Shown one piece after another: positions 1 through 7,146 of a DNA stretch of 12,173 nucleotides. Source of the DNA: CAYOLL01 sp964404765 [NCBI: uncultured Gemmatimonadota bacterium] (GTDB lineage: Bacteria > 4572-55); assembly GCA_964404765.1 (NCBI GenBank), contig CAYOLL010000178.1:1-12173 (forward strand), written 5' to 3'. The notes under the pieces were generated by a model that was not told the origin of the DNA, made no database searches, and worked only from the letters and a program-made list of their open reading frames with translations. Positions within the stretch are counted from its first letter, which is position 1. Every line of letters starts with the position of its first letter. The position numbers and the translations under genes were made by a program.

Positions 1-78
1 ACGAATTCGAGCGACGAAAGTGTTCTAAAGGTTGTTGACTAGTACAAAAAACAATCCATTATCATTCTGGATGTAGAA
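1..78 (+). pseudogene. Possible remnant of an upstream CHASE2 coding region
   Basis: Positions 43-78 translate, in the frame of the following gene, to YKKQSIIILDVE. The CHASE2 protein encoded downstream has YPKDNIIILDVD at residues 60-71. The two stretches are collinear in the same codon phase, and 57-77 matches 639-659 at 19 of 21 bases. Position 40-42 is an in-frame TAG. A different frame at 6-20 reads FERRK, loosely like FEHRGEK just before the same motif in the downstream protein. This would fit a decayed paralogue truncated by the window edge. Coincidence over such a short stretch is also possible. No intact gene can be called here. Confidence 0.25.
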
Positions 79-414
79 ATGATCAGCAAGAAAAAAAAGC
101 CGATCACCATTAAAGATTCCGGATTAGAGATTGTGCGTACCTTTAAACTGCCTCTACCGGTCGAACATGTGCCGACCATTACTCGCGTCAAGGACAGCGC
201 CTTCTCCGAAGCGGAGTTTATGTTCTATAAAGAGCGCGTCTTCCAGCAAAAAGGTGAGAGTAAGTCAGGCATCGACGTGTTTTTAACCGATCATGTACCC
301 AACAGAGGCAACCGCCTGGACGTCAATTATATTTGGTATGATGAGAAATGGCGGCGTTTTTCCCGGCACTTTCGAGTTTACATCGACCGTAGCAAGCCGG
401 AAATCGTGCTGTAA
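79..414 (+). CDS. Hypothetical protein, 111 aa, first gene of the CHASE2 cluster
   Basis: I do not recognise this protein. It opens with a lysine-rich stretch (MISKKKKP) and has no signal peptide or membrane segment. The second half alternates hydrophobic and charged residues in a way that suggests beta strands, with an aromatic and basic patch at about 86-100 (YIWYDEKWRRFSRHF). No Cys-rich or catalytic motif is visible. The ATG at 79 is the only conventional start after the in-frame TAG at 40-42. Its Shine-Dalgarno is weak at best (GGATG about 6 bases upstream). It lies 33 bp before the CHASE2-cyclase gene on the same strand, so co-transcription is likely. It could be a regulatory partner of that cluster, or an unrelated small gene. 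A frame overlapping its 3' end (293-532) is less convincing. Confidence 0.55.
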   Translation: MISKKKKPITIKDSGLEIVRTFKLPLPVEHVPTITRVKDSAFSEAEFMFYKERVFQQKGESKSGIDVFLTDHVPNRGNRLDVNYIWYDEKWRRFSRHFRVYIDRSKPEIVL

Positions 415-447
415 CGCTTTCGAAAACCTGAATGCCCCCGTAAAACT

Positions 448-2628
448 ATGGTCATCAGTAAGTCAAAAAGATTGCTTGCTCGCCTGCGTCGATCCAAATA
501 CGCAGTCGTCATGGCTATTTCGGTTATCATAACAATCTTAATGGCCGTTGCGATTAGCTACCAATTTTTGGACAAATTGGAATGGACCACCTATGATCTC
601 AGATTTGAGCATCGCGGAGAAAAATACCCCAAAGATAACATTATTATTCTGGATGTCGATCAAGACACTTATAGTGATTTAGAGATCAAATGGCCCTATC
701 CCATGGCTTATCACGCCAAAGTCCTGGAGCGTTTATTTCAGGCCGGCGCAAAAGTCGTCTGCTTCGACATTATTTTTGATAATATTTCGAGTAAGCCGCA
801 AGAAGACTCATTGTTTGCCGCAACAATCAAGCAATGCAAAAATGTGATTCTGGCACAGCAATTTTTGTATTTAGCGGGTGGCGAGCACTATAAATCCATG
901 CAAAGTTTTGTCCGGCCCAATCCGGTCCTGCTTTCCGGCGAACCATACCTTGGTTTCATTGGCGTACCACAGGAAAAAGATAATGCCGCCCGCCGTTATC
1001 AAGTTATTAATCAGGCGCTCGACGAAGTTTTTTCGGATAACCCCCGCTATGCTTATTCCAAAGGCGAATTGATCGCCGCAATGCCCCTGCAAGCCGTAAC
1101 CCTGTTTCGTAATCTGGAAGACCCAAAAATTCAGGTTTCCGCAGCAAGGAACAGCATTATTGCCGGCAATATTGAAGTCCCCATCGAAAAAGGGGGGCGC
1201 ATTCTTATCAACTTTGCCGGCCCGCCGCGAACTTTCAAAACACTACCCTATCGCCAGATTTTTCGAGATGACGATTTTGCGTTGCTCATCGAAAAATCGC
1301 CTGGCTATTTTCAAAACAAAATCGTGCTGATCGGGGTAACTTTAAAAGAATTTCATGACCTTTTTAACACGCCTTTTGTCGAAAAATCCGTTGATACTTC
1401 CGAAATGGGCAGTCCCAAAGAAAAGCAACTCATGCCCGGCGTGGAGATCATTGCCAATACGATCCAAACCATTTTAGATGAATCTTACATCGACCACATG
1501 ACTACCGAAAAAGTAGTCGGCTTCTGTTTTATTTTATCTTTAATCTGTTCATTTTTCACCATTCGGTTTGGGCCCCGAAAAGGCCTGTTGTTTCTGATTT
1601 TTGGGTTGGGCGCGCTAACCGGAATAGCGTTCTATCTATTTTCACACTATAACTTTTGGCTTAACCTGATTTATCCTGCGGCAACGCTCCTGTTGACATT
1701 TAGTAGCGATGTCTTCTATCACTACATGACCGAAGAACGAGAAAAACAATATATTCGCAAAGCCTTCGGTCACTATCTTAACCCCAGCGTGGTCGAGCAG
1801 TTGGCTCAAAATCCGGACTCGCTTAAATTGGGCGGCCAAAAGCGTGAATTGACCGTCATGTTCTCGGACATCCGCGGCTTCACCACCCTGTCCGAGTCTA
1901 TGGACGCCGAGGAATTGACCAACTTTCTGAACGAATATCTGACCGCCATGACCGACATCATCCTGAAAAATACAGGTACGGTCGATAAATACATGGGTGA
2001 CGCGATCATGGCCTTTTGGGGCGCGCCGCTGGACGATCCCAACCACGCCTACCGCTGCTGCATCACCTGTCTGGAGCAGATGCGCAAACTGCACGAAATG
2101 CAGGCCAAATGGCGCGCGGAAGGCAAGCACGCGCTGGACATCGGCATCGGTATCAACACCGGCGATATGACCGTCGGCAACATGGGCTCAACCCAGCGTT
2201 TTGACTATACGGTTTTAGGCGATTCGGTCAATCTTGGCTCACGGCTCGAAGGTACCAATAAAGATTATGGCACGAATATTATTATGGGCGAAAGAACCTA
2301 TGCCCTGGTCAAAGACCGCCTGATCGCCCGCCAACTGGATCGTATCCGTGTTAAAGGCAAATTGGAGCCGGTGGAAATCTACGAAGTCATTGCCGAAAAG
2401 GCCGCCGATTTACCGGAAGGTTATCCAAAGGCGTATGAAATCTACAGCGAAGGCGTACGCGCCTACTTCAACCGTGACTGGCTAAAAGCGATCGAATGTT
2501 TTCAGCAGACGCTGGACATTATTACCGATGACGGGCCATCCCAAAAACATCTGCATCAGTGCGAAATTTATCGCGATCATCCGCCGGCCGCCGATTGGGA
2601 CGGCGTCTATATAAAGACGAGCAAATAA
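448..2628 (+). CDS. CHASE2-domain class III adenylate/guanylate cyclase, 726 aa
   Basis: This is a membrane signal-transduction cyclase that should make cAMP, or less likely cGMP, in response to an extracytoplasmic cue. Order: N-terminal membrane helix (about 19-40); extracytoplasmic CHASE2 sensor (about 42-350), starting with the typical YDLRF and IIILDVD motifs; three membrane helices (about 356-374, 380-400, 403-423); and the cytoplasmic cyclase domain (about 465-655). Catalytic residues appear complete: metal-binding D474 (FSDIRGF) and D518 (KYMGDA), purine-selecting K514 and T588, and transition-state N595 and R599. The Lys/Thr pair fits adenylate-type class IIIb enzymes; a guanylate cyclase would normally have Glu/Cys. 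The C-terminal tail, with AYFNRDW and DGPSQKH, resembles the short TPR-like extension common in this family. The ATG at 448 has no clear Shine-Dalgarno. The next gene begins 3 bp after the stop. The stimulus is not deducible. Confidence 0.95.
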   Translation: MVISKSKRLLARLRRSKYAVVMAISVIITILMAVAISYQFLDKLEWTTYDLRFEHRGEKYPKDNIIILDVDQDTYSDLEIKWPYPMAYHAKVLERLFQAGAKVVCFDIIFDNISSKPQEDSLFAATIKQCKNVILAQQFLYLAGGEHYKSMQSFVRPNPVLLSGEPYLGFIGVPQEKDNAARRYQVINQALDEVFSDNPRYAYSKGELIAAMPLQAVTLFRNLEDPKIQVSAARNSIIAGNIEVPIEKGGRILINFAGPPRTFKTLPYRQIFRDDDFALLIEKSPGYFQNKIVLIGVTLKEFHDLFNTPFVEKSVDTSEMGSPKEKQLMPGVEIIANTIQTILDESYIDHMTTEKVVGFCFILSLICSFFTIRFGPRKGLLFLIFGLGALTGIAFYLFSHYNFWLNLIYPAATLLLTFSSDVFYHYMTEEREKQYIRKAFGHYLNPSVVEQLAQNPDSLKLGGQKRELTVMFSDIRGFTTLSESMDAEELTNFLNEYLTAMTDIILKNTGTVDKYMGDAIMAFWGAPLDDPNHAYRCCITCLEQMRKLHEMQAKWRAEGKHALDIGIGINTGDMTVGNMGSTQRFDYTVLGDSVNLGSRLEGTNKDYGTNIIMGERTYALVKDRLIARQLDRIRVKGKLEPVEIYEVIAEKAADLPEGYPKAYEIYSEGVRAYFNRDWLKAIECFQQTLDIITDDGPSQKHLHQCEIYRDHPPAADWDGVYIKTSK

Positions 2629-2631
2629 GTT

Positions 2632-4380
2632 ATGGGCTTTGAAATGCGTTATCCATTGAAAGAAAAGATCGGTCACCCCGATTTATTGGTCGGGCGGGAA
2701 AAGGAGTTGCGATTCCTCAACCCGTGGTTGGCCAATATTCCGCGCGCCTTGTCCAAATCGCGAGTGATGCTGGCCCGGCGCAAGAGCGGCAAAACGGCGT
2801 TTATCCAGCGCATTTTCAACCGCTTATGGAGCGAAAACGGCCCGGTCATTCCGTTTTACATTGACATTAGCGAGACTAAGGTTTGGTATCCTCGATTTGC
2901 CGAGCAGTATTTCTGCACATTTTTGTCCCAGTACATTTCCTTTTTGGAACGCGACACAACTTTGGTTCAGAAATCATTAGACATCGAACAGATTCGGGAA
3001 TACGCCTTGACCAAATCGCATCGCATCATGCTTGAAGAGGTGGAATCTTTCCTGAGATACAAAGCCGAAAAGTCAGCGGATATGATGTGGCATAGAGCCT
3101 GCCACGCGCCGCATCGTCTGGCCGGAGTTATGGACATTCGCTTTCTGGTGATGATTGATGAGTTTCAAAATCTGGCCGCCTACATTTATCCTGACGAGCA
3201 ATTTCAGACCAAACCTATCGAGACGATGCCTGGCAGCTTTCACTCGCTGTCGGAGTCGAAAATTGCCCCGATGCTGGTGACCGGCTCGTATGTCGGCTGG
3301 CTGATTCAAATTATCGACGAATATCTGGAAGCGGGCCGGCTCAAGCATGTGCGCATGTCGCCCTACCTGACGCCGGAGGAGGGTCTGGAAGCGGTCTACC
3401 GCTACGCTGAAGTCTACGGTATGCCCATCACCAACGAGACGGCCACGCAGATCAACGCCTTGTGCATGTCCGATCCGTTCTTCATCTCGTGCGTGATCTT
3501 GAGCGAGCTTGAGGGCAAGGATTTAACGACGGCGGATGGCGTGGTCAACACGGTCAACTACGAGATTTCCGACCGCAATTCGGAGATGTCGCGGACATGG
3601 CGGGAATATTTGGATTTGACGCTGCAGCGGGTCAATGACCGCAATGCCAAAAGCCTGTTGCTGCATCTGAGCAAGCACAACGACCGTTATTGGACGCCGA
3701 AAGAGTTGAAAGAAGCCTTGCATTTGGAGATCGACGCCAACGATATTCAGCGCAAACTGATGATCCTGGTCAATGCCGATATCATCAAGTGGGGTGAATC
3801 GGACATTGACTTTCAAGGCTTGCAGGACGGCACGTTGAATCTGGTTTTGCGCAAGCGTTTTGAAAAAGAGATTGATACTTTTGAGCCAAACTACAAGCAG
3901 GAATTTAGCGAGAAACTGGCCGCCCTGAAGGCGGAAAAAAACCGGCTGCAAGGCCAGTTGAATCAGGTTTCGGGCGTGATGGCCGAGTATCAGTTGGCGA
4001 CGGAACTGCGCTCGCGCAAGCGTTTTACGCTGTCCGACTATTTTTCCGGCGTCACGGACGCTGTCGAAGTGAATATCCTCGATGTGCGGCAGCGTTTTCC
4101 GTTCCAACGGGCGGATGGCAAAGCGTATGAAATCGACGTGCGCGCGCTATCCGAAGACGGTCGGATCATTTTGGCCGAAGTGAAGAAAACGCAAGTCAAA
4201 ATCGGCGTGGAGATTGTGTCCGATTTTTGGGACAAGGTCGCCGCCTACAAAGCTGCGTTCCCGGCCGAGGCGGTTTTGGCGGTCGTTTTGGCGTTGGGCG
4301 GTTTTACCGACGACGCGCAAGCACTTTGTCAGGCGCGCGGTATCGGCACAGCGACAGCGATCAACTACTTTTTGAAATAG
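2632..4380 (+). CDS. AAA-type ATPase with winged-helix, coiled-coil and C-terminal PD-(D/E)XK nuclease-like domain, 582 aa
   Basis: The N-terminal ATPase module has a P-loop at about 48-55 (ARRKSGKT; the usual first Gly is Ala48, while G53, K54 and T55 are kept) and a Walker B at about 171-177 (FLVMIDE, D176/E177). Next comes a probable winged helix (about 360-410, around RYWTPKELKEAL). A charged coiled-coil follows at about 412-450. The C-terminal domain has EIDV (D502) and then ILAEVKK (E516, K518), the D...ExK arrangement of PD-(D/E)XK nucleases. This layout recalls the prokaryotic ATPases with C-terminal DUF234-like nuclease folds, but I cannot assign it to a named family. There are no membrane segments. 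Start choice is uncertain: ATG 2632, or ATG 2644 (MRYPLKEK), four codons in. It sits between a cyclase and a receiver-like protein, so a signal-regulated effector role is inferred, not shown. Confidence 0.85.
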   Translation: MGFEMRYPLKEKIGHPDLLVGREKELRFLNPWLANIPRALSKSRVMLARRKSGKTAFIQRIFNRLWSENGPVIPFYIDISETKVWYPRFAEQYFCTFLSQYISFLERDTTLVQKSLDIEQIREYALTKSHRIMLEEVESFLRYKAEKSADMMWHRACHAPHRLAGVMDIRFLVMIDEFQNLAAYIYPDEQFQTKPIETMPGSFHSLSESKIAPMLVTGSYVGWLIQIIDEYLEAGRLKHVRMSPYLTPEEGLEAVYRYAEVYGMPITNETATQINALCMSDPFFISCVILSELEGKDLTTADGVVNTVNYEISDRNSEMSRTWREYLDLTLQRVNDRNAKSLLLHLSKHNDRYWTPKELKEALHLEIDANDIQRKLMILVNADIIKWGESDIDFQGLQDGTLNLVLRKRFEKEIDTFEPNYKQEFSEKLAALKAEKNRLQGQLNQVSGVMAEYQLATELRSRKRFTLSDYFSGVTDAVEVNILDVRQRFPFQRADGKAYEIDVRALSEDGRIILAEVKKTQVKIGVEIVSDFWDKVAAYKAAFPAEAVLAVVLALGGFTDDAQALCQARGIGTATAINYFLK

Positions 4381-4391
4381 GCGTCGGCATT

Positions 4392-4781
4392 ATGAAAAAA
4401 CTTGTCTTAATTGACGACCAGCCTTATGGCCTGGCGCAAATTGAAAACGCCATTCCGCCAAATAAGCGCGCCGATTGGGAATTTCGCCATTTTGAAAGTT
4501 GGCGGAAATTCGTCGAAGAAATGCCCGCGCAAGCCGTTGAAGTCGCCCTGCTGGACTTTTATCTGGAACCGAGTGAGCCGGACGGGCGAACCATGGCGCG
4601 TCATATTGACGCCCATACCGTCATTGGCTTTTCCAGCGAGTTCGCGGCTTCGCAAACAATTGCCTATGCCGCCCAACACGAGCGGGCCAACTTTATTCCG
4701 GTAGCCCGCGCTTTTGCTATTCGAAAACTGAAAGCATCGCACAATCCGGCTCTGGCCGACCTCTTCAAAAAAATCCTGTAG
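4392..4781 (+). CDS. Stand-alone receiver-like (CheY-type) protein, 129 aa
   Basis: The length and residue pattern fit a single response-regulator receiver domain without an output domain. The acidic pair is D8/D9 in LVLIDDQ. The probable phosphoacceptor is D55 in VALLDFYL. The conserved Ser/Thr position is probably S81 in VIGFSSE, and the Lys position is K112 or K114 in AIRKLK. The segment between the phosphoacceptor and the Ser motif is fairly divergent, so this is an atypical receiver. The frame stays open upstream to a TTG at 4227, but that stretch is a different frame of the ATPase gene. The ATG at 4392, 11 bp after the ATPase stop, is the sensible start. No histidine kinase is encoded in the window, so the phosphodonor is unknown. 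Tight linkage to the cyclase and ATPase genes suggests one operon. Confidence 0.75.
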   Translation: MKKLVLIDDQPYGLAQIENAIPPNKRADWEFRHFESWRKFVEEMPAQAVEVALLDFYLEPSEPDGRTMARHIDAHTVIGFSSEFAASQTIAYAAQHERANFIPVARAFAIRKLKASHNPALADLFKKIL

Positions 4782-4909
4782 CGCCCATAAAATCACATCC
4801 TAACCTGCAGAGTAACCCAATTCCCGCTTCCGGCGCTAAAACCAAACATCAATCCTGGAAAAAAATCCGCCGCTGGCTGCAATACATTGCCATCAAACTG
4901 TTACTGCAA

Positions 4910-5734
4910 TTGATTGCAATTCCGCCACGCCCGGTTGCGCTTAAAATAGCGGGGTGGCTTGGCCGACTGGCGTTTAGGATTTTGGGAAACTACCAGCGTC
5001 AAACCCTCGCCAACCTGACGCTTGCTTTTGGGCATGAAAAAAAACCGGCTGAAATTCGAGCTATTGGTCGTGATTGCTTTATTTATTTAGCCAAGAATGT
5101 GGTGGACATTGCCCGTTTTCCGCGCTTAAGCCGGGCCGACTTCGATCAACTGATTGTGATTGAGAATTTGGCGGAATTTGACGCGGCGTTTAAACATGGC
5201 AAAGGTTTGGTTGCTCTGACCGGGCATATCGGAAATTGGGAATTGATGGGAGCCTGGTTTAGTTTGCGCAATTACCCGATTACGGCCATTGGTCGCAAGC
5301 TGTTTGATTATCGACTCACCAAAATGCTGACGGCCGCCCGCGAGAGCAAAGGCATAAAAAACGTTGACCGAAATGACGCGGCCCGCGCCATATTAAAATG
5401 CTTGCGGAAGGGCGAAATTGTCGGTATTCTGATTGATCAGAATACCAATGTTGACAGCGTGGAAGTCAATTTCTTCGGGCAGCCGGCCCGGACACCGATT
5501 GGTCTGGCCCGTTTAGTGCAGAAAACAGGCGCGGCGGTCATTCCAATGGCCGTTTATCGCCTGCCGGATGATCGCTTTCGGATCATTATCGACCCGCCGG
5601 TTTATCCGCTGCCCGGCGACGAAAATGTCGACGCAGTTGCGTTAACCCAACGCTTCAATGACGCTATCGAGAAGCTAATCCGGCGCGACCCGGCCCAGTG
5701 GGTCTGGATGCATCGGCGCTGGCGTGGTTTGTAA
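4910..5734 (+). CDS. LpxL/HtrB-type lipid A (lysophospholipid) acyltransferase, start uncertain
   Basis: Enzymes of this inner-membrane family transfer acyl chains onto lipid A precursors or related glycolipids. Numbered from the TTG at 4910 (274 aa), the HX4(D/E) catalytic motif is H106-E111 (TGHIGNWELMG). Also present are the family's DQN segment (GILIDQN), FFGQPARTPIGLA, and a C-terminal WVWMHRRWR. The TTG at 4910 is the only conventional start in the open frame, yet codons upstream to about 4787 give KKIRRWLQYIAIKLLLQLIA, which looks like the missing basic and membrane-anchor N-terminus. An ATA codon at 4787, five bases after the preceding stop, would begin such a product. The true start may be non-canonical or altered by mutation or assembly error. 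It lies downstream of the receiver gene in the same direction. Which acyl position it modifies cannot be told. Confidence 0.88.
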   Translation: MIAIPPRPVALKIAGWLGRLAFRILGNYQRQTLANLTLAFGHEKKPAEIRAIGRDCFIYLAKNVVDIARFPRLSRADFDQLIVIENLAEFDAAFKHGKGLVALTGHIGNWELMGAWFSLRNYPITAIGRKLFDYRLTKMLTAARESKGIKNVDRNDAARAILKCLRKGEIVGILIDQNTNVDSVEVNFFGQPARTPIGLARLVQKTGAAVIPMAVYRLPDDRFRIIIDPPVYPLPGDENVDAVALTQRFNDAIEKLIRRDPAQWVWMHRRWRGL

Positions 5735-5759
5735 GCGCAAAGCTTCGTTTGGCCACCGC

Positions 5760-6923
5760 TTATATTAGGGCGCAAATCCGATCGGCGGCTTCCAGCAACC
5801 GCGCTTGAGAAGCCATTAACGACAGGCGATAATAACGGGCGCCGCTTGCGCCTAAACTGTTGCCGGCAGTGACCATCACGCCCGCTTCCAACAAAAGCCT
5901 TCGTGCCCAGATCATTGCATCGGCGCACGATTCCGGAATAGTCAGCCATAGATATGGAGTCGCCGGCGGCGCTTCAATTTTCAAGCCATTATCCGCGAAA
6001 CGTTGAACCAGCGCATCCCGCCGTTCCTGATAAATTGCCACTGTGGCGGGCGCCAGATGTTCCGCCTGTTGCAAAGCCGTGGCTGCCGCTTTTTGAAAAG
6101 CCAGGCAAGCGCCCGTGTCATGGCTGTTTTTGACACGAACGAGGCCTTCGATAATCGTGGCATTACCAATGGCAAAGCCCACCCGCCAGCCGCTCATGGA
6201 AAAGGTTTTTGACAGGCTGAAAAATTCAATGCCGACTTCCATCCCACCTGGAGTTTCTAAAAAACCGGGCGCAACATAACCATCAAAACCAAATTCAGAA
6301 TAAGCGTTATCATGAGCAACAATCAGATGATGCTGCGTGGCAAATTCCACCACCCGGCGGAAAAATCCCGCTGTTGCGACCGCGCCGGAAGGGTTGTTGG
6401 GATAATTCAGGAAAAGAATTTTAGAATGCTCTAAGACTGCCGTTGGGATCGCGTCCAAATCCGGCAAAAAACGATTTTGGGCTAATAATGGCAGATAATA
6501 AAGCTGTCCACCGGCAAAAATAGTCCCGCCCACATAAGCCGGATAATAGGGATCCGGGCACAAAACATAGTCATCCGGAGCCAAAAAAGCCTGTGGCAAA
6601 TGGGCAATGCCTTCTTTCGACCCAATCAGCGGACAAACCTCCCGCCAGGGATCAAGCCGAAGTCCGAAACGCCGCGCGCACCAATCAGCGATGGCTTGTC
6701 GAAACTCCGGTAAACCGCGCGCCAGCGCATATTTTTGATATTGTGGATCGGTCAGCGCCGCCCGGGCCGCTTCGACAATAATTTCCGGTGTGGGCAGATC
6801 CGGATCGCCGACTCCCAGGTCAATAATATCAACGCCGCGAGCCATTTGCTCGCTTTTCAGACGCTGCAACTCGGCAAACGGATAAGGCGGCAGTTTGCCT
6901 ATTTTTGCTGAATATTCAATCAT
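5760..6923 (-). CDS. dapL: Class I/II PLP aminotransferase, probable LL-diaminopimelate aminotransferase, 387 aa
   Basis: This is a cytoplasmic fold-type I aminotransferase. The PLP-binding lysine is K239 in FFSLSKTFSMSGWRVGF. Cofactor and substrate contacts include the NYPNNPSG motif (173-180), D205 and Y208 in AHDNAYSE, and a C-terminal Arg in YYRLSL (R367). The N-terminal part has DLGVGDPDLPTP, and GSKEGIAHLPQA precedes PDPYYPAY. This combination resembles LL-diaminopimelate aminotransferases, which convert tetrahydrodipicolinate to LL-diaminopimelate with glutamate for lysine and peptidoglycan synthesis. Related aspartate or alanine aminotransferases share most of these motifs, so the substrate is provisional. 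It stands alone, convergent with the acyltransferase (25 bp between stops), and no other lysine-pathway gene is nearby. A clear Shine-Dalgarno is not visible before the ATG at 6923. Confidence 0.7.
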   Translation of the reverse strand: MIEYSAKIGKLPPYPFAELQRLKSEQMARGVDIIDLGVGDPDLPTPEIIVEAARAALTDPQYQKYALARGLPEFRQAIADWCARRFGLRLDPWREVCPLIGSKEGIAHLPQAFLAPDDYVLCPDPYYPAYVGGTIFAGGQLYYLPLLAQNRFLPDLDAIPTAVLEHSKILFLNYPNNPSGAVATAGFFRRVVEFATQHHLIVAHDNAYSEFGFDGYVAPGFLETPGGMEVGIEFFSLSKTFSMSGWRVGFAIGNATIIEGLVRVKNSHDTGACLAFQKAAATALQQAEHLAPATVAIYQERRDALVQRFADNGLKIEAPPATPYLWLTIPESCADAMIWARRLLLEAGVMVTAGNSLGASGARYYRLSLMASQARLLEAADRICALI

Positions 6924-7146
6924 TTTAGTAGTCGGACCGAATTATTGTAATATTTTTAAATCGTTCTTGTGCGGAGCAAAATGCGCCGGCCTTCGTAGCC
7001 TGAATAATTCATAAATTAACCACGAAATACGCGAAAGGCACGAAAATAAAGGATTGCAGAACTTGACGCCAAAATTTTGAATTTTGCATTGTCCGCAAGC
7101 AGGTAGCTACTTTTCTAACCCTCTGGTGATCCGCAACGACTACACT
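6924..7146. promoter_or_regulatory. Divergent intergenic region between the aminotransferase and the VTT/PLD pair
   Basis: This 223-bp stretch separates two divergent transcription units and must hold their promoters unless they are transcribed from further away. On the minus strand, TACAAT (complement of 6944-6949) is a good -10 candidate 20 bp before the aminotransferase ATG, though the -35 is poor. On the plus strand, TTGACG at 7063-7068 resembles a -35, with only a weak -10 (CATTGT, 18 bp on). A small palindrome, CAAAATTTTG, lies at 7070-7079, and 9-bp repeats lie at 7021-7047. No coding sequence is convincing here: a frame open from TTG 7084 is only an extension of the next gene. Confidence 0.4.
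7021..7047. repeat. Three degenerate 9-bp tandem units (CACGAAAxx)
   Basis: The units are CACGAAATA, CGCGAAAGG and CACGAAAAT, in register at 9-bp spacing. A related, more decayed series occurs at 10961-10992. Repeats of this style turn up in intergenic DNA of many environmental bacteria, but that is from memory. Their function is unknown. Confidence 0.5.

Noticed and set aside
1642-2130. 162-codon minus-strand frame opposite the cyclase gene
   Set aside because: It lies wholly antisense to the well-supported cyclase domain, and its translation has no recognisable motif.
3523-4107. 194-codon minus-strand frame opposite the ATPase gene
   Set aside because: Antisense to a clear protein with Walker and nuclease motifs. 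It is open only through codon bias of the real gene.
448-4781. Calling the cluster a Pycsar defence system
   Set aside because: Pycsar pairs a soluble cyclase with a known effector type. Here the cyclase is a CHASE2 membrane sensor and the effector is unproven, so only a functional analogy is justified.
4407-4796. 129-codon minus-strand frame opposite the receiver gene
   Set aside because: The plus-strand frame carries the receiver residue pattern and operon spacing; this one has neither.
7084-7146. TTG at 7084 as start of the VTT protein
   Set aside because: It would add 21 polar residues before the first helix, unlike the family. ATG 7147 gives a normal N-terminus.
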